Positions 33,496-44,528 of a stretch of DNA of 64,000 nt are shown piece by piece. How positions within the stretch are numbered: the stretch's first letter is position 1; the number at the start of each line of letters is the position of its first letter. The notes beneath the pieces are model-generated. The model did no database searches, was not told the origin of the DNA, and saw only the letters and a program-made list of their open reading frames with translations. The DNA comes from Triticum aestivum (Eukaryota; Streptophyta; Magnoliopsida; Poales; Poaceae), in contig NC_057807.1 of NCBI RefSeq assembly GCF_018294505.1, forward strand, positions 142,094,461-142,158,460. The letters are read 5' to 3'. The position numbers and the translations under genes are program-made.

Positions 33496-34587
33496 ATGAA
33501 GAGACTTTTAAGGGGCTCGTCGAGCCGAAGCTTGAATGAAAAACAAAAGGAAGAAGAGCAGAAGCCCAAATTTCATTTGCCTCGCACCACGGAGGTCCGG
33601 CCGTGTGAATGGCCTTCCGATGAATTCTTGAGGACAGCCGGGATTTATGAGGATTTTTATCTATTAATTGAGAACGCCGGCCTCACCAACTTCCTCCGCG
33701 ACCAACGTCATCAGTATCTCTTACTCACAAATACTTTTGTGCAAAACTTCTACTTTTTCCCTAAGAAATCACCTCCAACAGTAGAGTTTCATTTATATGA
33801 CGTTGTTAAAGAGATGACATTAGTTGAATTTTGCGAGGTTTGCAAAACACCCTTTGAGGGCACCTTAGATGAACCACACCGTAACGAAGTAGAAGCTTTT
33901 ATTAACACTATCATTGTGGGAGAAACCAGGAAGGTTTCTGATGCAAGGATTACTAGCATACATTTTCCTGTTTTACGCTACTTTGCCTTATTTGCTAGTC
34001 GTTGCTTGATTGGACGCGGGAACTGTGGAAACCTTTGTATTCCTGATATTATTATTTTGTTCCATGGTTTATACCGCAATAACTCTCTTAGTATGGGTGG
34101 AATTGTTGCTAGACGGTTGAGTCTGAACCGTATTAAGGGCCCTATCTTTGGAGGCATTTATGCTTCACGTTTAGCTGAATATTTTGAAATACCTATTAGG
34201 CATGAGGAGAAAGAAGAAACATCATTGTCCCGTGCTTATTTAGATTATAAGAGTATGATAGCGCATGACTTTCTTGTTAAGAGTCGTGAAGGGGAGCTCA
34301 AATATAAATTATACTTTGATAAACATCACCCTGAGACTATTACTTTGTCTGCTCCCTCTTTGTTTAACTTGTCTGCAGGTCCTCACATCGTTCCGTGGGC
34401 AGCCGTTCAATCCTATCGGAACCCTACACCAGCCCCGGAACCGGAGCCACAAGATGATCCTCCACGACTGTCTGTTTATTCTTGGGATCCGGAGGTGGTT
34501 GCCAGCCAGTGGCAGTCAGAGTCTTCTTCATCACAGTATGACCCCAGCTTCACCTATGGGTATCCGCTAGGCTACCCCTGGCAATAG
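33496..34587 (+). CDS. second ORF of the pol-less Athila-type element (363 residues)
   Basis: An intact frame from ATG 33496 to TAG 34585-34587. It starts with a basic, Lys/Glu-rich region (residues 1-30), followed by a globular part with LLIENAGLTNFLRDQRHQYL, EFHLYDVVKEMTLVEFCEVC, IHFPVLRYFALFASRCLIGRG and GGIVARRLSLNRIKGPIFGG. It ends in a Pro/Glu-rich linker and a Tyr/Ser/Gln-rich tail. The middle resembles the Athila ORF-1 protein family as I know it. It holds the place of env-like ORFs but has no signal peptide or membrane span, so an envelope role is unlikely. That it stays open beside a broken gag suggests recent constraint or chance; its function is unknown. Confidence 0.7.
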   Translation: MKRLLRGSSSRSLNEKQKEEEQKPKFHLPRTTEVRPCEWPSDEFLRTAGIYEDFYLLIENAGLTNFLRDQRHQYLLLTNTFVQNFYFFPKKSPPTVEFHLYDVVKEMTLVEFCEVCKTPFEGTLDEPHRNEVEAFINTIIVGETRKVSDARITSIHFPVLRYFALFASRCLIGRGNCGNLCIPDIIILFHGLYRNNSLSMGGIVARRLSLNRIKGPIFGGIYASRLAEYFEIPIRHEEKEETSLSRAYLDYKSMIAHDFLVKSREGELKYKLYFDKHHPETITLSAPSLFNLSAGPHIVPWAAVQSYRNPTPAPEPEPQDDPPRLSVYSWDPEVVASQWQSESSSSQYDPSFTYGYPLGYPWQ

Positions 34588-36598
34588 ACCAACTTAGGCC
34601 AAAAGCCTAAGCTTGGGGGAGTACGTATTTCCCATCGACATTACATTCATGTTCACACACACACTCATTGCTAGATGTCGGTGCTCATACTCTTTCATTG
34701 TATTATCCATGCTAGTTTATTTCCTTTTCCCTGCTTTCTTCTTGTGTGCTTGATAAACCTTAAGAAAAAAAACCAAAAAAAATTAGTAATAGTTTATTTC
34801 TTTGCTGTAGTAATTAAAATGAAAACCCAAAAATATTTCCCGTTCTTCTTTTGCTTGTTGGGAGCTTTCCCGTGTAAATAGTTTTATTTTCTTTTCTTTC
34901 TTTTGGGGGTCGAGAAGACTATATTGAAAATGCTTAGTGGCTCTTATATGCATGATTGTTTATTTAACTTAGAGACCATATTACTTGTCTTCTCTCTTGA
35001 GTTGAATGCTTGCAGATTCCAGCTTAGTCCAATGCACGTGCACTCTTATTATTATACACATCGTTCGGTCGTGCAAGTGAAAGGCAATAATGATGATATA
35101 TGATGGACTTATTGGGATGAGAAAAGCTGGTATGAACTCGACCTCTCTTATTTTTGTAAATATGATGATTCATGGTTTCTGAGTCAGCTATTATGAGGTA
35201 AACATATTTGCAATGACATTTAGAGATTATAGTTGCTTGTGCCATGCTTGATTAGCTATGAGTTATAATGGTTTACCTTGCGTGCCAACATGCTATTAGA
35301 ATGATTATGATGTGGTATGATGGGATGGTATCCTCCTTTGAATGTATTAAGTGACTAGACTTGGCACATGTTCACGCATGTAGTTGAATCAAATCAACAT
35401 AGCCTTCATGATATTTATGTTCATGGTAGATTATATCCTAATCATGCTTGTACTCGATGTGAACTAATTTTAATGCATGTTTACGACTATTGTCGCTCTC
35501 TCAGTTTGTCGCTTCCCAGTCTTTTGCTAGCCTTCACCTGTACTAAGCGGGAATACTGCTTGTGCATCCACACTCCTTAAACCCCAAAGTTGTTCCATAT
35601 GAGTCCACTATACCTACCTATATGCGATATTTACCTGCCGTTCCAAATAAATTTGTATGTGCCAAACTCTAAAACTTCAAATAAACATTCTGCTTTGCAT
35701 GCTCGAATAGCTCATGTGTCAACTAGGGATGCCCTTATCTTCCATGTTAGGAGGGTTATTCTCAAGAGGAGTGGACTCCGCTCCTCATTCACGAGAAAAT
35801 GGCTGGTAACCGGGATGCCCAGTCCCATGCTTTATGCAAACTAAATCAAAATAACTGCAAACAAAACTCCCCCTGGGACCCGTTGAATGTTGGAGGCACT
35901 CGTTGTTTCGAGCAAGCCATGGATTGATGCTTGTGGAGGAGGGGGAGTATAAACTTTACCATTCTGTGAACCGCCTATAATTTGTTTAGCATGGAAGATA
36001 TCGTCGTCTCTTAGTTGTTATGTTGACAATAAAAGTATGCCGCTCAAAATATGATTTATCTCTATTTTCAAAATCGAGCTCTGGCGCCTCTACAAATCCC
36101 TCCTTCCCTCTGCGAAGGGCCTATCTATTTACTTTTATGTTGAGTCATCACCCTTCTTATTAAAAGCACCCGGTGGAGAGCACACTGTCGTTTGCATTCA
36201 TTATTATTGGTTTATATTGGGTATGACTTGACTGGATCTCTTTTACCATGAATTACAATGTTTAGTCAGTTCTTGATCTTTAAAGGTGCCCTGCATTTAT
36301 GTTTTGCGGTCTCAGAAAGGGCTAGCGAGATACCATTTTGTTATATCATGTTATGATTATTTTGAGAAAGTGTTGTCATTCGAGTTTTAATATTATGGCT
36401 CGCTAGCTGATTATGCTATTTTTATGAGTAATTGTGAGACCTATGTGTTATTGTTAGTATGGTTAGTTCATAATATTTGCTAAAACTTGAATGCTGGCTT
36501 TTCATGTTTACAACAACAAGAGCAAATATAGTTTGTAAAAGTTGTTCTTTTTCTCTTTCAGTCTGTCAACTGAATTACTTGAGGACAAGCAAGGGTTT
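34588..36598 (+). other. 3' untranslated region of the pol-less element
   Basis: Two kilobases of AT-rich sequence follow the second ORF and contain no coding sequence I trust. The phrase aggccaaaagcctaagcttgggggagtac right after the stop, and cttgaggacaagcaagggtttaagcttggggg at the end, are duplicates of the polypurine-tract setting. Confidence 0.6.
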
Positions 36599-36612
36599 AA
36601 GCTTGGGGGAGT
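36599..36612 (+). other. polypurine tract of the pol-less element
   Basis: aagcttgggggagt abuts the 3' LTR. A similar aagcttgggggagt occurs just after the second ORF (about 34610), which could act as an extra internal primer. Confidence 0.75.
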
Positions 36613-38014
36613 TGATACGTCTCGTCGTATCTACTTTTCCAAACACTTTTGCCCTTGTTTTGGACTCTAACTTGTATGATTTGAATGGAACTAACCCGGA
36701 CTGACGCTGTTTTCAGTAGAATTGCCATGATGTTGTTTTATGTGCAGAAAATAAAAATTCTCGGAATGACCTGAAACTCCACGGAACATCTTAGAAAAAA
36801 CAATAAAAAATCCTTTCCAAAGATGAAGGCCAGGGGGCCCACACCCTGTTCACGAGGGTGGGGGGCGTGCCCCCTACCTCGTGGGCCCCCTGGTGGCCCA
36901 CCGACGCCAACTCCAACTCCATATATTGGCTTTCGGGGAGAAAAAAATCAGAGAGAAGAAATCATCATGTTTTACGATATAGAGCCGCCGCCAAGCCCTA
37001 ATCTCTCTCGGGAGGGCTGATCTGGAGTCCATTTGGGGCTCCGGAGAGGGGGATTCGTCGCCATCATCATCATCAACCACCCTCCATCACCAATTTCATG
37101 ATGCTCACCGCTGTGCGTGAGTAATTCCATCGTAGGCTTGCTGGACGGTGATGGGTTGGATAAGATTTATCATGTAATCAAGTTAGTTTTGTTAGGGTTT
37201 GATCCCTAGTATCCACTATGTTCTGAGATTGATGTTGCTATGACTTTGCTATGCTTAATGCTTGTCACTAGGGCCCGAGTGCCATGATTTCAGATCTGAA
37301 CCTATTATGTTTTCATGAATATATGTGTGTTCTTGATCCTATCTTGCAAGTCTATAGTCACCTACTATGTGTTATGATCCGGCAACCCCGAAGTGACAAT
37401 AATCGGGACCACTCCCAGTGATGACCATAGTTTGAGGAGTTCATGTATTCACTATGTGCTAATGCTTTGTTCCGGTTCTCTATTAAAAGGAGGCCTTAAT
37501 ATCCCTTAGTTTCCAATAGGACCCCGCTGCCACGGGAGGGTAGGACAAAAGATGTCATGCAAGTTCTTTTCCATAAGCACGTATGACTATATACGGAATA
37601 CATGCCTACATTACATTGATGAATTGGAGCTAGTTCTGTGTCACCCTATGTTATGACTGTTACATGACAAACCGCATCCGACATAATTATCCATCACTAA
37701 TCCGGTGCCTACGAGTTTTCCATATACTGGTTTTCGCTTATTTACTTTTCCGTTGCTACTATTACAATCACTACAAAATACCAAAAACATTACTTTTGCT
37801 GTCTTTACTTTTGTTACCATTACCACCACTATCATATTACTTTGCTATTAAACACTTTGCTGCAGATACTAAGTTTCCAGGTGTGGTTGAATTGACAACT
37901 CAGCTGCTAATACTTGAGAATATTCTTTGGCTCCCCTTGTGTCGAATCAATAAATTTGGGTTGAATACTCTACCCTCGAAAACTGTTGTGATCCCCTATA
38001 CTTGTGGGTTATCA
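36613..38014 (+). repeat. 3' LTR of the pol-less element
   Basis: It matches 28392-29810 nearly base for base, except for about 40 substitutions and a few indels, including one missing base in the first 15 (gtctcgtcg versus gtctccgtcg). It is followed by the duplication gtaaa. Confidence 0.92.
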
Positions 38015-38567
38015 GTAAACTACTCACACATCATCGGAAGGGCAACAAAGGTTGATGTAGAAGCCCTCCATGATCGATTCCCCCTCAGACAGAGTACCGT
38101 AAAAGGCCTCCAGATGGGATTGTGGAAGAACAAAAACTTGTGGGGTGGAAAAAGTATTTTGGGTGGCTCTCTTTTGGTTTCTCGATTTTAGAGAATTTAT
38201 AGAGGTGGAATTAGGTCAGACAGATCCATGAGGGGCCCACAAGGCATCAAGGCGCGCCTTCCCCCCTCCCCCTGGGTGCGCCCTATTGCCTAGCCATCTC
38301 CTTGTTTTCCTTCTAGTCTCCTCCCGAAGCTTCTAGAGTCTCTCTTGTCCAGAAAAAAAACTGTCAAAAAGTTTCATAGCATTTGGAATTCGTTTGGTAC
38401 TAATTTCCTGGAAAACCAAAAACAGGCACAAAACAACAACTAGCACTTGGCACTAGGTCAATAGGTTAGTCCCAAAAAATGATATATAACTTCGTATAAA
38501 ACATCCATGATTGATACTATAATATCATGGACAAATCAAAAATTATAGATATGTTGGAAATGTATCA
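38015..38567 (-). mobile_element. minus-strand Athila-type LTR, proximal part
   Basis: This is the other half of the LTR interrupted at 28391. Read on the minus strand it starts TGATACATTTCCAACATATC at 38567 and continues through tttttgggactaacctattg, matching the 8145 copy. Compared with that copy, several CG dinucleotides have become TG or CA, as expected of methylated repeats. Confidence 0.8.
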
Positions 38568-38944
38568 AGCATCCCCAAGCTTAATTCCCACTCATCCTCG
38601 AGTAGGTAAATGAAAAAAAACAGAATTTTTGATGTGGAATGCTACCTAACATGTTGATCATGTAATATTTATTTTATGGTATGAATGTTTAGATCTGAAT
38701 GATTCAAAGCAATAGTCTAAAAATTTGACATAAAGACATCAATACTCAGGCATACTAACAAACAATCATGTCTTTCAAAATAAAAATGCTAAAGAATGTT
38801 ATCCCTACAAAATCATATAGCCTTGTCATGCTCCATCTTCTTAACACAAAGTATAAATCATGCACTACCCTGGAGTCAGCCAAGCAATTGGTTCATACTT
38901 TTTAATGCGCTTCAGCTTTTCCAACCCCCACGCAATACAAGAGC
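38568..38944 (-). mobile_element. internal 3' region of the interrupted minus-strand element
   Basis: On the minus strand a polypurine tract (aagcttggggatgc, 38568-38581) precedes the LTR, and ctcgaggatgagtgggaatt lies before it. No coding sequence is seen. The region is cut at 38945-38947 by the CACTA transposon. Confidence 0.6.
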
Positions 38945-38947
38945 GTA

Positions 38948-38975
38948 CACTACAAAAAAAGAGACACATCCGTGA
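38948..38975 (+). repeat. left terminal inverted repeat of the CACTA element
   Basis: The CACTAC start plus an A-run and gagacacatccgtgaca is the standard end of a common Triticeae CACTA family. The matching right end is not in the sequenced part. Confidence 0.75.
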
Positions 38976-39264
38976 CATTTTGGGCCGAATGAATTTTTGT
39001 TGTCATACTTATGACACTTCTATGACGATAATTGTGACAAAACCCTGTATCATCATAGATGTGGTGGGCTCCTACTTCTATGACAAAAAGTCATGATAGA
39101 AAATGGGCTTTTCGTCCTGGGTGGGCTGGAGATGCAGCTGCATGACATTCTTTGGGCCGTCCATGACGGGAAAAAACGTGGTAGAAGCGAGGGCGAGGAA
39201 AATTTTGGTGAGTTCTCGGTTACGGTGGGTGCTCGAGGGCCGAGCGATGCGCGTTTCTCTCGTA

Positions 39265-40200
39265 CACGTACGCGCGTGTGTGTGAGGCATTGGCTCTAAC
39301 TGAACCCGAGCGAGGCGTTGGGCTCTAACTGAACCCAAGCGATTGCACTGCAGGCTACGCATTACTGAACCCGAGCGATCGATCGATGGCTGTTAACTGA
39401 ACTCAATCGAGCGATTCCTTCCCTACTGCTGCTAACTGAAGCCGATCGATGCTGCCTCTGGATGAACGGTGAGCGTTGTAGGGGGGAGGGGGGTTGGATG
39501 AACAATGAGCGGTGGGGGTGGATGAACAGGACCCCGTGGTGTTGCCTCTGGATGAATAGGACCCCGATCAATCAAGCCGGTTGGAGATGGATGAACAGGA
39601 CCCCGTGGAGGACTGGATGAACAGGACGACCCCGTGGAGGGCTGGATGAACAGTAGATGGTGGAGGGGTGGATGAACACTAGCCCGTGGAGGGGTGGCTG
39701 AACAGGAGCCCGTGGAGAGGGGTGGTTGAATAGTAGTTGGTGGAGTAGCATGCTGTGGAGGCTTGATGAACAGGAGCCCATGGATGAACAGTCGCAGGTG
39801 GAGGCCGGAGGAGGTCGACGATGGATGAACGGTAGCCCGTGGCGGCTGGAGGAGGTCGACGGTGGAGATGAACAATATCCCGTGGAGTCCCGTTTTGCGG
39901 TACACCATACCCCTCCCGATGAACAGGACCCCCGTTTCGACCGTAGCGCTCCAACACAAGTCCGTTTCGTCCGTTTTGCGGTACACCACACCCCTCCCGA
40001 TCAACAGGACCCCGTTTCGACTGTAGGAGGTCCAACACAAGTCCGTTTCCTCTGTTTTGCGGTATGCTAGACCCCTCCCGATGAACAGGATCCCATTCCG
40101 AACGTGGCCGGTCGAACACAAGGCTATTTCCTCCGTTCTGCGGTACGCCAGGCCTCGTTTCCATCGCCTGTTCCGCCCAAGCCGGTTGGCTCCCATGCGT
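39265..40200. repeat. CACTA subterminal repeat arrays
   Basis: Three arrays follow one another: aactgaacccgagcga units (39290-39440), ggatgaacaggaccccgtgg units with many variants (39460-39880), and ~82 bp units starting ttttgcggtacaccacaccc (about 39893, 39975, 40057, 40138). Subterminal arrays of CACTA elements are binding sites for their own transposition proteins. Long minus-strand open frames here come from the repeats. Confidence 0.8.
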
Positions 40201-40434
40201 ACTGTTGCCTCCTGATGAACACGACGCATTCCGTTGCATCTCGATGAACACGACGCATTCTATTGCCTCAACATGAACACGACGACGATGGTGTTTCTCC
40301 GTTCCGACCCAGGCATGTACACGAGCCCTGGCCATTCGTATGCGCGAGTAGGCCTTCGAGACCCCGCCCGTATGTATGTACATGGCCATATTTACTTTCT
40401 TGCACCCTGGCCGTTGTACGTACGTGTACATGCT

Positions 40435-40495
40435 ACGTGCGCGCCTCTACTACGACACGTGCGCGCCTCTACTAGGACACGTGCGCGCCTCTACA
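40435..40495 (+). repeat. 24 bp tandem repeat
   Basis: Three copies of acgtgcgcgcctctacta(c/g)g (a) follow one another. Confidence 0.75.
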
Positions 40496-40554
40496 TCAAC
40501 CAATATGTACGTACACGTTCGCGACCAGAATGACAACACTACGTACGCTTTGAC

Positions 40555-41975
40555 CAGGTGGGTCCCGACTGTTAGGCACTTCCTTGCGTGTGAAGATGTA
40601 GCTGGTGGGTCCCAGCGGTCAGGGGGCGAATCATTTTTTTTGCCCGGACGCACTTCCTTGTGTGCGAAGATGTAGCTGGTGGGTCCCTGCAGTCTGGGGG
40701 AAACGGTTTTTCGCAAAATATGGTGGACCGTCCGGTGGATCCCTGCTGTGAGGTGGAGGAATAATTATTTTGTGCGTAATAAGGAGGCACTTCCTTGCGG
40801 CCGCCGAGGACCCAGCTGTCAGTCTCTCCATGTACAGTACTCTTCCAATGGAAGTCGTTCCTTGACCATGTTGACCAGCTGCGCCGAGAGCACCAGGGTG
40901 GTGTACGATGGCGAGGCCTAGGAAGGGGATGAGGCGGAGCTGAGGAAGACGCGATAGTGGAATCCCGCGCAGAGAGGAGTATGAGGGTTCACTGGTTCGG
41001 CTGCGGTGTGAGGCTGCCGTCGCCGCAGAATAATAGGGGGTCTAGGTGATTAGAGGGATGGCCTGGCCAGCGGTGGGAGTAGTAGGGGGCGGTGAGGCCT
41101 TCGCGGCATCACAGGCGGCCACCGGAGGCAGGAGCACGCGGCACGACCGGCGCTGGTTTGAGCGGCTGGAGCAAGAAGACCAGAGGTTGAAGAAGCACTA
41201 CGGCCGTTGGATCGACATCGTACGGTCACTGGAGCTAGAATCATTCATATTGACTAAGTTGACAAAGCCCTCCGTCCCTGTCAACTTAGTTGGCCCACAA
41301 GTCATCCTCCCACTAACGTGGGTCCCAGCTAGCAGGGGGTATTCATTTTTTGTGTGTAATAAGGAGGCACTTCCTTGCGTGCTAAGATATAGCTGGTGGG
41401 TCCGACCTGTCAGCGGGCGGAACGTTTTTTTCACGAAATACAGAGGCCCTTCCGGTGGGTCCCAGCTGTCAGGTGGAGGAATAATTATTTTGCGCGTAAT
41501 AAGGAGGCATTTCCTTGTGTGCGGCTGTGGACCCAGCTGTCAGCCTCTCCAGGTACAGTCCACGTCCGATGGATGTCGTTCATTGACCATGTTGACCAGG
41601 CCACGCCGAGAGCACCATGGCGGTGGACGACGGCGAGGCCTAGGAAGGGAAGGACACGGAGCCAAGGAAGACTCAGCAATGGTTGCCCACACGATGGGGA
41701 GTACGAGGGTTTACTGGTCCGGCTGTCGTTGCTGGAAAATAACAGGAGGTGTGGGTGAGTAGAGGAATGGCCTGACCAACAATGAACTAGGGTGGGGCGG
41801 TCCAGCCTGTGCGACAGCACAGCTGGCCACGGGAGGCGGGAGCAGGCAGTCCCACCGGCGCTGGTTTGAGCGGCTGGAGCAAGAAGATCAGATATTGAAG
41901 AAGCAGCACGGCCGTTGGATTAACACCCAACGGTCACTGCTGCTAGAATCATTTGTGGACTAAGTTGACAAAGCC
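40555..41975. repeat. 720 bp tandem duplication inside the CACTA element
   Basis: aggtggaggaataattattt occurs at 40752 and 41472, and the flanking words (gcttgtgggtcccagctgtcag, gaccatgttgacca, ggcgctggtttgagcggctgg) keep the same spacing of about 720 bp. A third, worn partial copy lies at about 42535-42860. Frames such as 41046-41762 span these units but show no known domain. Confidence 0.75.
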
Positions 41976-43260
41976 AAAGTACACGTTTACCTAGTAGACC
42001 CACAAGTCAGCCTCCAAATCTGTCCCAAACAGCATATAGTCTGAAATTTCTAGCCAGATTCAAATTAATTTTAAATATAAATATACCTTAATTTAAATTC
42101 AATGAAATTTTACCCGCACAAAAACAATGAAATTTAAAATATCGAAATCTGAAAGAAAAAAGTATTTTGGAACTAATTGCGTGTTTGCTGTATTTTTTCA
42201 TTTTATAGCCCATTTATTATTACTTATAGCCCATTTCTTCTTACTTATAGCCCATTTTCTGGGCAAAATGCATCCCTCCTCGTCTTGAAAGATTTATGGC
42301 CTAGCAGGGCGTAGAAAAGCAAGTAGGCCTACGTTGGTTATTCAGCAAAAAACAAAATAGCTGGCTAGCCATTTTCAGAAAGGAAAAAACAAACTGAGTT
42401 GGTCATGTGCTAAACATATGAAATAAAAGCCTGGGCTAGACGGGCCACAGGTACCGCACAACCCAGTTGATACCCTTCTCCGTCCCGAAAAAACAAAATT
42501 ACTGCGCATGCTGCTGGGTCACTACTGTTATTCTAACCATGTACAGTCATCTCCTTATTCCTCTCGGTTGTTGACCATGTTGACAACACCGAAGGGCGGC
42601 GCTGCGGCGAGCGAACCAAGGCGGAGGGGGGTGGTGAGGCCTCGGACAGGAACGAACAGGAGCCGGGGAAGATGTGCAGAGTTTTAGGGTGCGATGTGGC
42701 CACGATGCGTGCGCGGCAGCACAACCAGCCATGGGAGGCGGGAGCAGGTGGTCCCACCGGCGCTGGTTTGGCTTTGGCGGCTCGAGGAAGAAGAGACTGA
42801 AGAAACACGACAGACGTTGAATGTCAATCCAACGGTCAAGGTTGGCACAATCATTTGTTGACTAAGTCGACACCAAGTAGCATACTTTTTTATATATAGG
42901 AAGAAAAGAAAAACTGGGCTCGTTGGCCTGATAACATTCCCAAAACTGCGACCGTTCGATCTTGTGTCACAACTAAAGCTGCGGGGAAAATGCGTCCGTC
43001 TACCGTCCTCCTCCCAGGGAACGTTCACCTCATAAGTGACTAGCACCCTTGGTTTTCAACCGACAGGTCTTGGGTTCGAGTCCCACGAACTCTCAATTTT
43101 GTGCTCCTTCCTTCCTCGCAAAAAAGGGAAAGAAAATCAAAGACTTGGGAAGGCATACAAAACAAGCTAGTGTACCAGTAAAGAGACGTTGCCGAGTTTT
43201 AGAAAAAAGAGAGACGTGCTCCTGTAGCTGGTTCGAATCCAAACCTAGACTATGACTATA
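41976..43260. other. CACTA internal non-coding region
   Basis: AT-rich sequence with three units of ttacttatagcccattt (42200-42262), the worn third copy of the 720 bp unit, and two tRNA-like B-box words (ggttcgagtccc at about 43072, ggttcgaatcc at about 43229). No gene is seen. Confidence 0.5.
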
Positions 43261-43367
43261 TATGGTGCTATGCTACTCTGCAAGTAATGAAACTGACATA
43301 TCCAACGTTTGCTTCTCCTCTTCTCTACTTACTTTGCCTAGCATCAGAAGCTCTAGCCACAGCAACC

Positions 43368-44053
43368 ATGTCCACTGGCTGCTCGTCCACCTGCTCTTTA
43401 GTAGGCAACAACCAGATATGCGCCAAGTCGCCACTCGTACCATCGCCTGTGGGTCTCATCACACCCCTGCCGGCACACGCACCGCAGCCGATTGCTCATC
43501 GCAACCCGCTGCCGTTGGTGTGGTGCCACTGCTGCAAATCACACAGAGTCATCTGTTGCGTCTCAACCACAATCCTCAACCCTGGCCGAGTCTTCTACAA
43601 ATGCCCGAATCATGGGGTAATAATATGTTTAAGTGTTGTTCTGCTGCTTTCAGTTGCTGATTTTTTTAATAGTTTGGTTGATGATCTTCCAATTTGATTC
43701 GTGCAGAAAAGGGAAGGTCGTGTGATTTGTATTTCTAGGAAGTTGCTGATGTGGGGGAATGCAACTACGCTGATTATTTGGTTAGCTGAGGAATCCCAAT
43801 ACCAATACCAGCAGGTTGGGCTGTTGGATAAGTAACTAAAGGAACGACAGAACAGGAAGATGCAGAGTAGAAGGTTAAAGATGCAGTTCCTCTGATCATG
43901 GCCAATCAATAGCTGCTGAACGGCCTTGACAGCAATGAGGAGATGAAAGAGCTTGTGAAGATAATGGGCAAAATCGATGTTCTCTGTAGGATGATTGTCT
44001 CTTTATTTGCAGTGTATGTAGCACTCGTGATGTATTCAGTGGCTATGACATGA
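43368..44053 (+). pseudogene. GRF zinc-finger protein of the CACTA element
   Basis: The start ATG at 43368 (context aaccATGtcc) is preferred over an in-frame ATG at 43287. Exon 1 encodes a Ser/Pro/Ala-rich N-terminus and the GRF-type finger: WCHCCKSHRVICCVS then NPGRVFYKCPNHG. A splice donor at 43617 and acceptor ending 43706 bound an 90 bp intron. In the second exon the remaining Cys positions (SCD, ECNY) are readable only in a shifted frame with several stops (for example TAG near 43732 and TGA near 43791). The C-terminus (NEEMKELVKIMGKIDVL, then a hydrophobic VSLFAVYVALVMY) ends at TGA 44051-44053. GRF fingers bind nucleic acid; in CACTA elements of cereals they accompany the transposase. 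This copy is inactive. Confidence 0.65.
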
Positions 44054-44528
44054 GCACTTTGCTGAAACTAGTAATGAATGAAACCTGTGTAGCAGGCTGG
44101 GCGTAGTGTTGTGAACATCTAATGATTTCTATTAACAGAAATCAGGGGGTATCCCCTTTTGCTCATAAATAAATAAATAGCAGAGGCCCTGTCGGGTCAG
44201 CTTTGTTCTCATTTGAAGACGTCGAGCAAATTGCAATCCAACATCACACTATGTCATCAAATTCAAGTTTCACAACCAAATATGAGTACAACTAAACAAC
44301 AATGTCATCATGTTTTAGTCGTCATACAATCACCAAACACAAATCAGCATACATAACAAGTGATGTTCTCACAACAAAATACTAAACAACATGTTCATCA
44401 GGTTTCAGTTGTCATAGCAAACACAATTTCACATAGTAGATAAAAAAACGTCTTCTGACAGGCAAATACGACAAAAGCAATGTAATCATCATCCCGCAGC
44501 AGCAGCGTCAACGTCTTTGCCATGTGTA
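44054..44528. other. spacer between the GRF pseudogene and the transposase
   Basis: AT-rich sequence with no gene. The two genes converge here, so it holds both 3' ends; aataaataaatag (about 44166) could be the polyadenylation signal of the plus-strand gene. Confidence 0.5.

Larger units (their letters stand above)
28392..38014 (+). mobile_element. complete Athila-type retrotransposon without pol
   Basis: The 9.6 kb element has LTRs 28392-29810 and 36613-38014, both TG...CA, and target duplications gtaaa at 28387-28391 and 38015-38019. The primer-binding site is tggcgccgttgccgg (29822) and the polypurine tract is aagcttgggggagt (36599). Internally it has gag plus protease (29889-32710), then a second ORF (33496-34587), then 2 kb without coding. 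There is no trace of reverse transcriptase, RNase H or integrase, so it must depend on enzymes from a relative. By eye the LTRs differ by about 40 substitutions plus a 17-bp indel (about 3%), making it the youngest datable insertion here. I associate it with WHAM/Sumana-like families only tentatively. Confidence 0.93.

Noticed and set aside
33496..34587. Envelope protein for the second ORF of the pol-less element
   Set aside because: The position fits, but there is no signal peptide, membrane anchor or cleavage-site pattern.
39432..40431. Long minus-strand open frames (up to 265 codons) over the CACTA subterminal region
   Set aside because: They are generated by the ggatgaacagg repeat units, have several overlapping frames of equal quality and contain no known domain.
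43060..43100. Functional tRNA gene
   Set aside because: Only a T-arm-like word is present; no acceptor stem, D-arm or anticodon arm can be drawn.
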